DNA from: Bryobacter sp.
GTDB taxonomy: Bacteria; Acidobacteriota; Terriglobia; Bryobacterales; Bryobacteraceae
Direction: 5' to 3'
Length of the DNA stretch: 64,000 nt
Assembly (NCBI GenBank): GCA_022843625.1
Contig: JALHNH010000027.1
Span: forward strand, 1 to 64,000
Shown here: one piece after another, positions 17,403 through 27,059 of the stretch
Position numbering within the stretch: position 1 is the stretch's first letter
Layout of the letters: each line of letters begins with the position of its first letter
Position numbers and translations under genes: made by a program
The notes under the pieces: generated by a model
The model's input: only the letters and a program-made list of their open reading frames with translations
What the model was told of the DNA's origin: nothing
The model's database searches: none

Positions 17403-20400
17403 TCAGGAAGCGGGAAGAGTGGATGCCTTTGCGGATCCAGCCTGAACCTGAATCACGTGAATCTGGCCGTCATCGACGAGATCAAATTGCTTTGTGGTGG
17501 CTTCGCCTCCATTGGTGACTTCAATGCGATACTCAGCGCTGCCAAAGCGGAAGGTGATCTGGTAGCCCGGCCAGTCAGCGGGAATTGCCGGCTCGATGCT
17601 TAGTTTGCCTGCCTTGAGCTTGAATCCCAGCACTTCTTCGAGCCACACGCGGTACATCCACCCGGCAGAGCCTGTGTACCAGGTCCATCCGCCTCGGCCG
17701 GTCTGTCCTTCGAGAGAATAAACATCCGCTGCGACAGCGTAAGGCTCGGTTTTGTATGTGGCGCAAGCCTCCGGGGTGCGCGAGTGCTCAATCGGATTGA
17801 GCAACTGAAGAACTCTTACCGCCCGATCGCCATCCTTCATCCTCGCGAAAGCCATGGCCACCCAAAGCGCCGCGTGCGTATATTGGCCGCCATTCTCGCG
17901 CACTCCCGGCGGGTAGCCCATGATGTAGCCGGGATTGGGTTTCGATTTGTCAAAGGGCGGCGTGAAGAGCAGAGCGAGCCTGTCCTTGTCGCGAATCAGG
18001 TGCCGTTCCACGGCCTGCATTGCCATTGCAGCGCGGTGGGGATTCCCGGCACCACTGATGACGGCCCAGGACTGCGCGATCGAATCGATACGCGCCTCGG
18101 AGTTATGGTGTGAACCGAGGGGCGAGCCGTCATCGAAGAATGCACGCAGATACCACTCTCCGTCCCAGCAGGTTTCCTCAACCGTTGCACTAAGGCGGGT
18201 GGCGATTTGCGAATACCGGGCGGACAATTCCAGCTCGCCTCTGGCAGTGCAGAGCTTTGAGAATTTCTTGAGCACGTCGATGAGAAACCAGGCCAGCCAG
18301 ACGCTCTCGCCCTTGCCTTCAATCCCGACGGTACTGAAGCTGTCGTTCCAGTCGCAGGTACCAATCAGAGGTAATCCGTGCGGGCCGGCAGTGATTCCCT
18401 TTTCAATCGCACGGCGGCAGTGCTCAAAGATATTTTCCTGATCGATGGATACGACAGGCTGGCCGTAGATTTCGTGCTCGGTTTCCGAAAGAACGGGAGC
18501 GTTGAGGAAAGGCGCTTCGGCATCGAGAAGCGCTGCGTCTCCGGTAACGTCGATGTATTGGCAAACCGCATAGGGTAGCCACAACAGATCGTCAGAACAG
18601 CGAGTGCGGACGCCCGCACCCGAAGGCATATGCCACCAGTGCTGGACATCACCCTCGAGAAACTGGCGTGAGGCAGCACGAAGAATGAGCTCCCTTGCAA
18701 CTGGTGCAGCGGCGTAGAGCAGGGCCAGGGAGTCCTGTAACTGGTCTCGAAATCCGAAAGCACCGCTGGACTGATAAAGTGCCGAACGCCCCCACACACG
18801 GCAACTCAGCGACTGATAAAGAAGCCAGCGATTCATCATCAGATCTACCGACAAGACCGGTGTCTTGACCTGGATTGTAGTGAGCAGTCGATCCCACCAC
18901 TTCCGCGTAGTTTCAAGCGATCGCTCAACGCTTGGAGCATCTCGAAAATCAGCGATCAATTGACGTGCCTGGGCGGCATCGTCTGCCTGCCCCAGCAGAT
19001 AAACCACCGTTTTCTCTTCGCCTGGAGCCAGCTCGAATTTTGTCTGCAATGCTGCACAGGGATCAAGCCCCGGCCCGGTTCGACCGGCGAGCAAGTCCCG
19101 GCGTAACGATGCCGGTGCAGTGATCGAACCATTGCGTCCCAGAAAGACGGTTCGATCACTGGAGTAGGTTGTAGCTTCTGGCGACAAATACGCAAAAGTA
19201 GTGCGTCCCCCAAAATCAGTGTGATATGGATTGCGCGCAAGCAGGGACTTTGAGGCGTTATCCCAGGTGGAGGTTATGTGCATCTGGGTGGCTTCGCGAT
19301 CTGTACCCAAAACAAGTTCCGAGTATGTTGTAATCGACAGACTCCGCCGTTCGGTAGAACGATTTCGAAGCCGCAGGCGCTGGACGCGTAAAGGGTCGGC
19401 ACGGTCCGCCTGTAGCGGGACAAAGGTCATCAGGGACTGTTCGAGGCCGTGGCTGTTGTGTTCGATTTCGGTATAGCCTTGCCCGTGGCGAGCACGATAA
19501 GCATCCAATTCGCGAATCGGAAGTGGCGTGGGCGTCCAGCAAACCCCAGTCGTCTCGTCGCGAATAAAGATCGCCTCACCCGGGGGATCAGAAACCGGAT
19601 CATTCGCCCAGGGTGTCAACCGGTTCGATTGACTGTTGCCGTACCAGGAGCAGCCGGAGCCTGATTCACTGATGATCGTGCCAAACACGGAGTTTGCCAT
19701 CACGTTGATCCAGGGCAAGGGAGTCAGAGCGTCGGGGCCGAGGTAGATTGCGTATTCAAGACCGTCGGAAGTGAAGCCGCCAAGCCCATTAAAGTAGGGC
19801 AGCTGAAGAAAGGGTAGAGGAGTAGAGGGAAGCTCTTCGCCTCGCTTCACCGGCAACTGGCGTGGCAGCGGAAAACCTTCCGGAGGGCTGCTCAGTTGTT
19901 TGGATAACGTGCCCCGGCTTGCACTCATTGCCACCTGCGCAGTGCAGAGGATGAGGTTCATGTCCTCCTCGGGCAATTGATCCACCCTGAACAGAAAAGT
20001 GCCTCCAGGCACATGCATTCCAGTGTGCAGGGAATGCGCTTTTGCGAGTCGAAGCAACTGTTGGTGGAGGGGTTGTTCATAGCTGGCCGGCTCACGATTC
20101 AACAGGACAAGGTCCGTCTTGAAGCCATGCAAGTGCCAGTAGGTATGCGCTGTGAGCAATTCGCGAACGAAGCTGAGCCCTTCTGAATCGTCTATCCAAA
20201 CCACGGCAATTGGCAGGTCGCCGGAAATGCCATGCGCCCAGAGTCTCGATTGAGTGAGCTCATTGCGTCGCAGTCTCTCGGCAGGAGCACGTAGACGGAG
20301 ATTCGGGAAAACCATGTGACTTGCGAGTTCTGAAAATCGCATGGCCGCATCGCTTCGGACTCCGAGATAGCGGAACTCAAGCTGTGCATGTGACCATGCC

Positions 20401-23400
20401 AATTCAAAGGCACGGCTGCAGACATCTGCGTCCCGGTACTTCACAATCAAACGCATCAGCTCTTCCCGCGAGCTTGCGGCAATGGTAAGCAACGAGAGCT
20501 GCACTTGCTGCCTTGGTTCCAGTTCCACCCTTTGCCGGATGGCAAAGACCGGGTCGAGCACGAAGCCAGCCGTCTGACTGAAGTTCATGGCTGGATTGAG
20601 CCAGGTTCGGCCCCGGCCAAGGAATTTCGCGCGGTCCGTCTCGTACTCAAAACAGGGTTCACCGTCCTGTCTGTGAAGCATCATTTGAGCCACCCAGATA
20701 GGACGCTCCGATGCAGATCGAGGTCTGCGCCAGGCGATGAGTGCGCACAGATCAGGTCGCGCTTCAGTCTCGATGAACAACTTGCTGAAAGCCGGGTGGG
20801 AACGGTCTGCACCATGAGGGGCCAGGCTCAGTTCCGCCGCACTTGTCAATTCCAGCGTTCTGGCCCTTGCGCCCTGATTGATTAACGTGATGCGACGGAT
20901 CTCTACATCGTCTTCGGTGGAGACAGTCACTTCCATCTGACTCTCGATACCGATCCGGCGGCGGCGGAATTCAACACGGTCGGCGCTGAAGGTTGCCGTG
21001 TATCGCGAATCCTTTGTATTGAGCGGCTGATGAGTGATCGACCAAAGCGTATTGCTGTCGGGCTCTCGCAGATAGAAGAAACTGCCCCAATTGTCCCGGG
21101 TCGTATCAGATCGCCAGCGCGTAATATCAAACTCGCCCCAGCGGCTATAGCCAGCCCCTGTGTTGGTAATCATCATGGAGTAGCGCCCATTGCCCATCAA
21201 CTGCACTCTGGGTATCAGCGTGTCTTCATCGAAGACTCTATATTCGGGTTCGGAGACGACGCTGGCAAGGCGCATGGCTGCGTGATCGGGAGGACGGTGA
21301 ACCAGCATCGAAGGCACGGGCGGAATTCGTTCAAACAGAAGAGGCTCGACTGCCTTGATTCGACGATCTGCGTGAAAGCGGTTCTGCATGATGCCGCGAT
21401 TGAGCACATTATTGAAGGCCACCAGGCTCATACCCTGGTGATGCGACATATAGGCGTATACGATGACACCTTTGGAGCCCTGCCGTTCGTCCTGACGGCT
21501 GTAATCGAGTGATTCGTAAAACCCCATCAACCCATACATACCCAATTTGGTAAGACGCTTCAGATTTTGAATAGCAGCCGCAGGGTTCACCAGCAAGGCC
21601 AGGGCAGTAGCATAAGGCGCAATGACCAGGTCTTCCTCCAACCCGCGTTTGAGACCGAGGGAGGGCACACCGAAAGCCCGGTACTGGTAGATCCTGTTAG
21701 AGTCAATGGCACTGTAAGCAGACTCGGAAATACCCCAGGGAACGCCCTTGTCTTTCGTATAGTCAATCTGCCGTTTTACCGCCTCGATGCATGCATTTTC
21801 AAGCAATGAATTGCGGAAGCTGCGCGTGAAGAGCATTGGCATCAGATACTCAAACATCGTGCCGCTCCAGGACAGAAGTACTTGTCCGTTTAACGACGTA
21901 TATGGGCGGCCCAGTGCAATCCAGTGCTCTGCTGGCACATCACCTTTTGCTATGGCCACCAGACTGGCCAGGCGTGTCTCGCTAGCTAGAAGGTCATAGT
22001 GTGAAGTGAATGTTGTGGGCCCGCCAACCTGATAGCCAATGGCGAACAAGCGGCGGGCGGAGTCGTACAGAAACTGCATGTTCATGCGGTCGGCGAAGGC
22101 TTCCGCGCGCGCACCCAAACTTTTGTAGCGGTCCAGGAGTTCGCCCGAAGCAAGACGGGCCAACGCATATTCTGCGTTCAATTCTGCAACCCACGCAATC
22201 AGGTTTTCCGGGAGATTCTCTTTGCCCGGTAGCGTGCCAGAGAGAGTATTGAGGAGACCGATTTCCCCCTTGGCGACAGCCCCCCAACTGGGCGGATTGA
22301 GCAGCAGCAGACGCCTCTCCGCAACCATGCGGTTGCCAAGCGGTTGCAGGAATTCATCCGGTGGGGCAGCCAGCACATCCAGCCAGCGCAAATATCGATC
22401 GGCATGGAAGATCCAGCTATTGAGCTGTGATTGTAGTTGGGTGAACCAGTAGGCACGCTCGCCCGTGCGTGGTACGCTCCATCGCAGCGAATCAGCAAGT
22501 TTTTGCACCGGCTCGACGGCAAGTCGGATTCGCCCCAGAATTTCGATTCCCGTGCACTGCTCAGCAAGGAGATTTCGCAGCACCGCAATAAGAACTTCGG
22601 TGCTGTGGTCAGGCGGAAGCCGTTCCGCAATCACTGCCAGCGTATCGGACAATCCGCGCAGTGTGCGGGCGTCGAGCTGCGGTTCGTCTTCAAGTTCATT
22701 GCAGGCCTGTCCCAACACCCAGAGACTTGCAATCAGGTTGCCGCTATCCACTGTGGACACATACTTTGGAAGGAGCGGCTCGAGAGTTCTGGTGTTGTAC
22801 CAATTCAGGAGATGACCTTCGCAGGTCTCAAGCCTTTCGAGGGTAGCCATTGTGGCGGTGGATCTTTCGACCATGGGTTCGGGAGTCAGGAAGCCAAAAT
22901 CGCGAGCCGATAGAGCCGAGGTGAGCCAAAGACCAATATTAGTGGGTGAAGTACGTTCCGCCACTTCGACGCGCAAGGCTACTTGTGAGTTGTCCGGAGG
23001 AAGCCAATTTTGTTCCTGAGTTACGAGGTCGTCAAAGTAGCGCCAGGTCTGGCGTGCAAAACTACGCAGAAGACGCTGGTCGTTGAAGCTGATTTCTTCA
23101 GCCTTTCGCAACGAGCGGCGCTGTAACCGAATCCAGTGAAGCACTGTTGGCGCAAACACCCAGAGCATGAGGAAAGGAGCCCACGGAAGGTGCCACAGGA
23201 TGCCACGGACTTGCAGCCAAAGCATAAAGAATGCCGCTATGGCCGAGATCACATAGAAATGGGCACGGAATGGATCGAGATGCAGCCGCGAAATTTCCTG
23301 GGAGACTTCTGCAGTTTGCCATTCGAGCAGATGAATGCGGCTTATCCTCAAGCGGTAAAAAACACGGGCGATGGCATCAACCGCAAGATAGGCCTGGTGC

Positions 23401-26400
23401 GGCAAAAACGCTGTTTTTGTTAAAGCGCGATTCAAATCGCTATTGGCCTCGCGCCAGCTTTGAGAATCACCCTTCGATCGTGCGACGATGCGATCAAGAA
23501 TTTGAAACAAAAGCGGCAGCAGCAGCGACAAAGCCACCAGAGTGCTGGCAACAGCAGGCACCGCACGAAAAGTCCAGCTGATTACCAATAGCGCCATACA
23601 CGCTACCGCAACCAGACTGCGACGCAGGTTGTCGAAGATCTTCCACCGGTTGATGATGGAAAGCGGGTTTGGCTCAAATGTACCGCGAACGGCCGCAGGC
23701 ACTTTCCCAAAGACCCACGAAGCGATTTGCCAATCGCCACGAATCCAGCGATGCTGTCTTTTGCCGTAGCTGGTGTAGTCGTTCGGAAACTGCTCGAACA
23801 ACTCGATGTCGGTGGCTAGTCCGACTCCTACATACGATCCTTCAATCAGGTCGTGGCTCAGGAGCCGTTGTTCCGGGAAGCGGCCTGTGAGAATGTCATG
23901 AAATGCACGTACATCGTAGATGGCCTTTCCGTGATAGATGGCTTCCCCAAAGAGATCCTGATACACATCTGAGACAGCCTGGCTGTAAGGGTCGGTACCA
24001 CGGGCGTCCGTAAAGAGCCGTGTGAAGCGCGTTGCCGTCGCCGAAGGCAGTGTAATGCTTACCCTGGGTTGAATGATCGTGTAGCCGCGAGCACGATTGC
24101 GCTGGTCCGCCTTCAGATCAACCCGGTTTAAAGGGTGAGATATAGTCTCAATCAGTTTTAGTGCCGTGTCATGAGGCAACTGCGTATCGGCGTCGAGTGT
24201 GATGACATACCGGATGGCCTCTGGAAGAGTGCCAATTCTCAAGAGATCGGGATGATGGCCACCATTGAGCAAACTGTTCAGCTGCTCAAGCTTGCCTCGC
24301 TTGCGTTCCCAGCCGATCCACCGTTGTTCGGTCTCGCACCAGTCGCGGGTGCGATGAAATAGCAGGAAGCGCCCACCACTGTGGCGCGAATTGAGCTGTT
24401 CGATCCCCTTCATCGCCAGGCCAAGCAGATTGTCGTCTTCTGGCATTTCACGTTCGACGGCGTCTGTGTAATCGGATAGAAGCGAGAACCAGACGTTCGC
24501 ACCAGGATTTGCAAAATACCGAACCTCGAGTTTTTCGATCTCCCCGCCGATCGAATCCGGAGTCAGGAGCATCATCGGGACAACCACCAGGGTGCGGCAA
24601 TCGTCCGGGATGCCTTCCTCATAAGACATCTTTGGCAGTACACGCGGCGGGAGCATTCTTGCAAGAGCCATGTGCAACACGTAAGTAGCCAGTTCGCTGG
24701 ACGGAAAGAGGGCAAGCCCACCCAGCAGCAAGAGCAGCACCTGCGACTGCAATCCAGATGAGTAAGCGGCATAGCCAAAACTCACGGAAAGCGCTGCAGT
24801 TAGCGTTGCCATGCCTGCGAGGTAGACGAATGCCGGGTGCCGCAGCAGTAAACGCTGCCACCGCTCGCGAAGTGGAATACGGCAGCCGAGACGCATCTCC
24901 AGTTGCATAAGACCTGCATCGAGGAGGTAATAAGAGACGCAATGCTCACGGCTGCCTGCAGCGCCCGCCTGCGCCAGTTGAATCGCAACCTGGGCTACTT
25001 CAGATTCTGATTTCTTTGAGTGGCGCGCGACTGCTTCTACCTGCCGCCGGCTTCGATCGCGAGTGGCGAAATCGCTGCTTGCATGGATTCCTGCGGGATC
25101 TCCGCGAAGAATCGCTTCCATGTGGCTTACCGCTTCCACCATTTTCGGGTATTGCAGTTCAGACAACTGACGGAGGCTTCCTACTGCGCCGGCGATCAGA
25201 AGGAGGTCATTGGCTTCTTCAGCCTGCTCGCGTCTGATGATGTCCACCAGCAACTGGCCCGTTTTGTCCTGAATCCAATTCTGGATCAGAGCAAGTGTCG
25301 ACTCTTCTTCATGCAGTTGTTCGCCAAGCCTTTCGATGAAATGCGGTGTCAGGCGGTGACCGCGACGATCGAGTTCAGCTAACATTTCAGAAAACAGTTC
25401 TGGCGATTTCTGGGCCGCATTCAAGAATCGATCGGCCCAGAAGTCGGCAAGCTCTTTCTCGTGCTGCCTCTGACTCGCTAATACCGAAAGCCTCCTCAGG
25501 CGTTCGAGCAGAATCAGACGCAGCATGAGCGGAAACACCCAAAGTTCGGCAATGGTCAGAGGTGACTCGCGCTGGTAGGCATTGAGAAAAGTGATAATGC
25601 TCTCAGCCCCCAGCCGATGGCCTGTGCCGTCGATCAGTTCGGCAGCCAGATGGTAAATCCGTATGTGCACAGAACAACGCCGGTCTTTCAGGACCGGCAA
25701 AATCTTGTTGTGATTGTCTGGAAGGTTATGCCGGATGTCGGCAATGTGGGAACGGATGAGATAAGCGTTGTCCAGCAGCCACTCTGCCTCGTGCGTAATG
25801 GCGTACTCTAACCGAACCGCTTCTGCCAGATCCGCTCTGGCTCGCTCGATATAGATCTCGCAACCCCGCAGAATCGGCAGGAGGGAGCGAGATCTCGTAA
25901 ATTTTTCAAGTGCATGGGTTGTGGCTAATTCAGATGCACATTCTGGCAGACTCGCGGTGGTGAAAGGCTCTCGTCTCTGCGCCTGGTCATCCCTGGCGTC
26001 TACCAGCCCGGCCTCCGGACGAATCGCGAAAACAGAGGACTGTCCAATTCGCCTCAGTGTTGCAATAACTGAGGGCACTTCGGCCTCATTTGCCTCCAGC
26101 ACGACAATGCTCTCACCGGGCAAAAGCACACCGCTGTAGCTTCGCAGCACACGATCACGAATCCCCAGGCCTAACCAGATCGTCCCATACCAGGCAGCAA
26201 GGAAGGCCAGGATCATCGTAGTAGCGGCAGCCCAGCCATTTAAGGCGAACGCTAAGGCAGCAACCCCGGCGATAGCCAGGCATCCTAAACTGAACGCGGC
26301 TCTTTCGAGGGGTCCAGAGCCAGCGTGAGAAACCCGAAGGACATTTTCTGGCGAGCGATGCAATACTCCTGAGCGTCGGAATCCACCCTTGCGAGCTTCT

Positions 26401-26495
26401 GCAAGAGCTTCTTCACCATGTTCTACGCTGCGGTAAAAACCAAATACAGATCGAGAACCAAACGATTTCGAGACGAATTTGGGTGCTGCATTCAC
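17403..26495 (-). CDS. Cyclic beta-glucan synthase-like giant membrane protein (GT84-GH94 type)
   Basis: A 3030-residue protein built like cyclic beta-1,2-glucan synthase (NdvB/ChvB). In order, it has two N-terminal membrane helices (about 75-115), further helices near 560-620, and a glycosyltransferase core at about 630-950 with the DADTQ metal motif near 763 and QHRWIRGDW near 917. More helices lie at about 950-1130. A glycoamylase-like domain follows, with YMSHHQGMSLVAFNNV near 1680. Two GH94-type regions come next, the last with CDWNDSF near 2717, which supplies the acid Asp of the phosphorylases. It would build and trim periplasmic glucans used in osmotic adaptation. It is slightly longer than the usual 2800-2900 residues. 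The lmo0937-type gene lies 115 bases upstream and the MFS gene follows. Confidence 0.85.
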   Translation of the reverse strand: MNAAPKFVSKSFGSRSVFGFYRSVEHGEEALAEARKGGFRRSGVLHRSPENVLRVSHAGSGPLERAAFSLGCLAIAGVAALAFALNGWAAATTMILAFLAAWYGTIWLGLGIRDRVLRSYSGVLLPGESIVVLEANEAEVPSVIATLRRIGQSSVFAIRPEAGLVDARDDQAQRREPFTTASLPECASELATTHALEKFTRSRSLLPILRGCEIYIERARADLAEAVRLEYAITHEAEWLLDNAYLIRSHIADIRHNLPDNHNKILPVLKDRRCSVHIRIYHLAAELIDGTGHRLGAESIITFLNAYQRESPLTIAELWVFPLMLRLILLERLRRLSVLASQRQHEKELADFWADRFLNAAQKSPELFSEMLAELDRRGHRLTPHFIERLGEQLHEEESTLALIQNWIQDKTGQLLVDIIRREQAEEANDLLLIAGAVGSLRQLSELQYPKMVEAVSHMEAILRGDPAGIHASSDFATRDRSRRQVEAVARHSKKSESEVAQVAIQLAQAGAAGSREHCVSYYLLDAGLMQLEMRLGCRIPLRERWQRLLLRHPAFVYLAGMATLTAALSVSFGYAAYSSGLQSQVLLLLLGGLALFPSSELATYVLHMALARMLPPRVLPKMSYEEGIPDDCRTLVVVPMMLLTPDSIGGEIEKLEVRYFANPGANVWFSLLSDYTDAVEREMPEDDNLLGLAMKGIEQLNSRHSGGRFLLFHRTRDWCETEQRWIGWERKRGKLEQLNSLLNGGHHPDLLRIGTLPEAIRYVITLDADTQLPHDTALKLIETISHPLNRVDLKADQRNRARGYTIIQPRVSITLPSATATRFTRLFTDARGTDPYSQAVSDVYQDLFGEAIYHGKAIYDVRAFHDILTGRFPEQRLLSHDLIEGSYVGVGLATDIELFEQFPNDYTSYGKRQHRWIRGDWQIASWVFGKVPAAVRGTFEPNPLSIINRWKIFDNLRRSLVAVACMALLVISWTFRAVPAVASTLVALSLLLPLLFQILDRIVARSKGDSQSWREANSDLNRALTKTAFLPHQAYLAVDAIARVFYRLRISRIHLLEWQTAEVSQEISRLHLDPFRAHFYVISAIAAFFMLWLQVRGILWHLPWAPFLMLWVFAPTVLHWIRLQRRSLRKAEEISFNDQRLLRSFARQTWRYFDDLVTQEQNWLPPDNSQVALRVEVAERTSPTNIGLWLTSALSARDFGFLTPEPMVERSTATMATLERLETCEGHLLNWYNTRTLEPLLPKYVSTVDSGNLIASLWVLGQACNELEDEPQLDARTLRGLSDTLAVIAERLPPDHSTEVLIAVLRNLLAEQCTGIEILGRIRLAVEPVQKLADSLRWSVPRTGERAYWFTQLQSQLNSWIFHADRYLRWLDVLAAPPDEFLQPLGNRMVAERRLLLLNPPSWGAVAKGEIGLLNTLSGTLPGKENLPENLIAWVAELNAEYALARLASGELLDRYKSLGARAEAFADRMNMQFLYDSARRLFAIGYQVGGPTTFTSHYDLLASETRLASLVAIAKGDVPAEHWIALGRPYTSLNGQVLLSWSGTMFEYLMPMLFTRSFRNSLLENACIEAVKRQIDYTKDKGVPWGISESAYSAIDSNRIYQYRAFGVPSLGLKRGLEEDLVIAPYATALALLVNPAAAIQNLKRLTKLGMYGLMGFYESLDYSRQDERQGSKGVIVYAYMSHHQGMSLVAFNNVLNRGIMQNRFHADRRIKAVEPLLFERIPPVPSMLVHRPPDHAAMRLASVVSEPEYRVFDEDTLIPRVQLMGNGRYSMMITNTGAGYSRWGEFDITRWRSDTTRDNWGSFFYLREPDSNTLWSITHQPLNTKDSRYTATFSADRVEFRRRRIGIESQMEVTVSTEDDVEIRRITLINQGARARTLELTSAAELSLAPHGADRSHPAFSKLFIETEARPDLCALIAWRRPRSASERPIWVAQMMLHRQDGEPCFEYETDRAKFLGRGRTWLNPAMNFSQTAGFVLDPVFAIRQRVELEPRQQVQLSLLTIAASSREELMRLIVKYRDADVCSRAFELAWSHAQLEFRYLGVRSDAAMRFSELASHMVFPNLRLRAPAERLRRNELTQSRLWAHGISGDLPIAVVWIDDSEGLSFVRELLTAHTYWHLHGFKTDLVLLNREPASYEQPLHQQLLRLAKAHSLHTGMHVPGGTFLFRVDQLPEEDMNLILCTAQVAMSASRGTLSKQLSSPPEGFPLPRQLPVKRGEELPSTPLPFLQLPYFNGLGGFTSDGLEYAIYLGPDALTPLPWINVMANSVFGTIISESGSGCSWYGNSQSNRLTPWANDPVSDPPGEAIFIRDETTGVCWTPTPLPIRELDAYRARHGQGYTEIEHNSHGLEQSLMTFVPLQADRADPLRVQRLRLRNRSTERRSLSITTYSELVLGTDREATQMHITSTWDNASKSLLARNPYHTDFGGRTTFAYLSPEATTYSSDRTVFLGRNGSITAPASLRRDLLAGRTGPGLDPCAALQTKFELAPGEEKTVVYLLGQADDAAQARQLIADFRDAPSVERSLETTRKWWDRLLTTIQVKTPVLSVDLMMNRWLLYQSLSCRVWGRSALYQSSGAFGFRDQLQDSLALLYAAAPVARELILRAASRQFLEGDVQHWWHMPSGAGVRTRCSDDLLWLPYAVCQYIDVTGDAALLDAEAPFLNAPVLSETEHEIYGQPVVSIDQENIFEHCRRAIEKGITAGPHGLPLIGTCDWNDSFSTVGIEGKGESVWLAWFLIDVLKKFSKLCTARGELELSARYSQIATRLSATVEETCWDGEWYLRAFFDDGSPLGSHHNSEARIDSIAQSWAVISGAGNPHRAAMAMQAVERHLIRDKDRLALLFTPPFDKSKPNPGYIMGYPPGVRENGGQYTHAALWVAMAFARMKDGDRAVRVLQLLNPIEHSRTPEACATYKTEPYAVAADVYSLEGQTGRGGWTWYTGSAGWMYRVWLEEVLGFKLKAGKLSIEPAIPADWPGYQITFRFGSAEYRIEVTNGGEATTKQFDLVDDGQIHVIQVQAGSAKASTLPAS

Positions 26496-26610
26496 AGCTT
26501 TTCATGTCCTGACCCTGGACCATGGAAGAAATTAACCCTTAGGTCCAATCTAAACACCTCTCACTCTACTACTTCTTACAGGAACAAGTCCGGCAAAGGT
26601 TCAGTTACCT

Positions 26611-26763
26611 TTAGAGAATTACTTTGCGGCCCTGCACCAACTGCAGGACGAGCACAACAAGTGCGATGGCGAGCAAGACGTGAATCATCCCGCCGACGGT
26701 GTATGAGGTTACTAGCCCAAGCGCCCACAACACTAATAGCACTACAAAAATAGTCCAAAGCAT
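26611..26763 (-). CDS. lmo0937-family small membrane protein (50 residues)
   Basis: A short gene found by reading the strand directly. ATG at 26763 is preceded by AAGGAGG at ideal spacing, and the frame ends in TAA at 26611. The protein begins MLWTIFVVLLVLWALGLV, then TSYTVGGMIHVLLAIALVV, and ends LVQGRKVIL. It has two hydrophobic helices with a TVGG turn, the exact plan of the lmo0937 family. Such proteins are induced by envelope or general stress in several bacteria; the molecular role is unknown. It lies 115 bases upstream of the glucan synthase gene and may share its transcript. The GACCACATATGGTC operator candidate lies 138 bases upstream. Confidence 0.85.
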   Translation of the reverse strand: MLWTIFVVLLVLWALGLVTSYTVGGMIHVLLAIALVVLVLQLVQGRKVIL

Positions 26764-27059
26764 AAAAGGCCTCCTTATAAATATCTCTTCGCTGTTTAGT
26801 CAGCACGCGGAGCACCAAAGCTAAAGACTGATGATTTCCTGGGTAAGTGCGGGGAATATGGAGTTTTCCGAACTTTTTGATGTCTGGAAAATGACCAAAC
26901 GACCACATATGGTCAATTGACATGGTTAACGCCACCGGGCCAGTGCGCTGCCAAGGTATCAATCGGCAAATCGCGGGCTCTCCAGCAAAGCGCACAACCC
27001 GACACAGTGATACCCTCAGGAAATCAGGCGACCGAGAACGCCCAAGGAGTTTCATCCCC
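26764..27059. promoter_or_regulatory. Divergent intergenic region with operator-like palindrome at 26901-26914
   Basis: This spacer separates the minus-strand lmo0937-type gene from the plus-strand molybdenum hydroxylase genes. It contains GACCACATATGGTC (26901-26914), with five-base arms GACCA/TGGTC around CATA, preceded by ATGACCAAAC and followed by CAATTGAC. The same 14-base pattern with two changes lies upstream of kaiC. The frame of the downstream gene is open back to 26922, but that stretch has an unlikely Arg/Ser-rich composition and is better read as non-coding leader. I recognised no clear -35/-10 pair. Confidence 0.45.
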
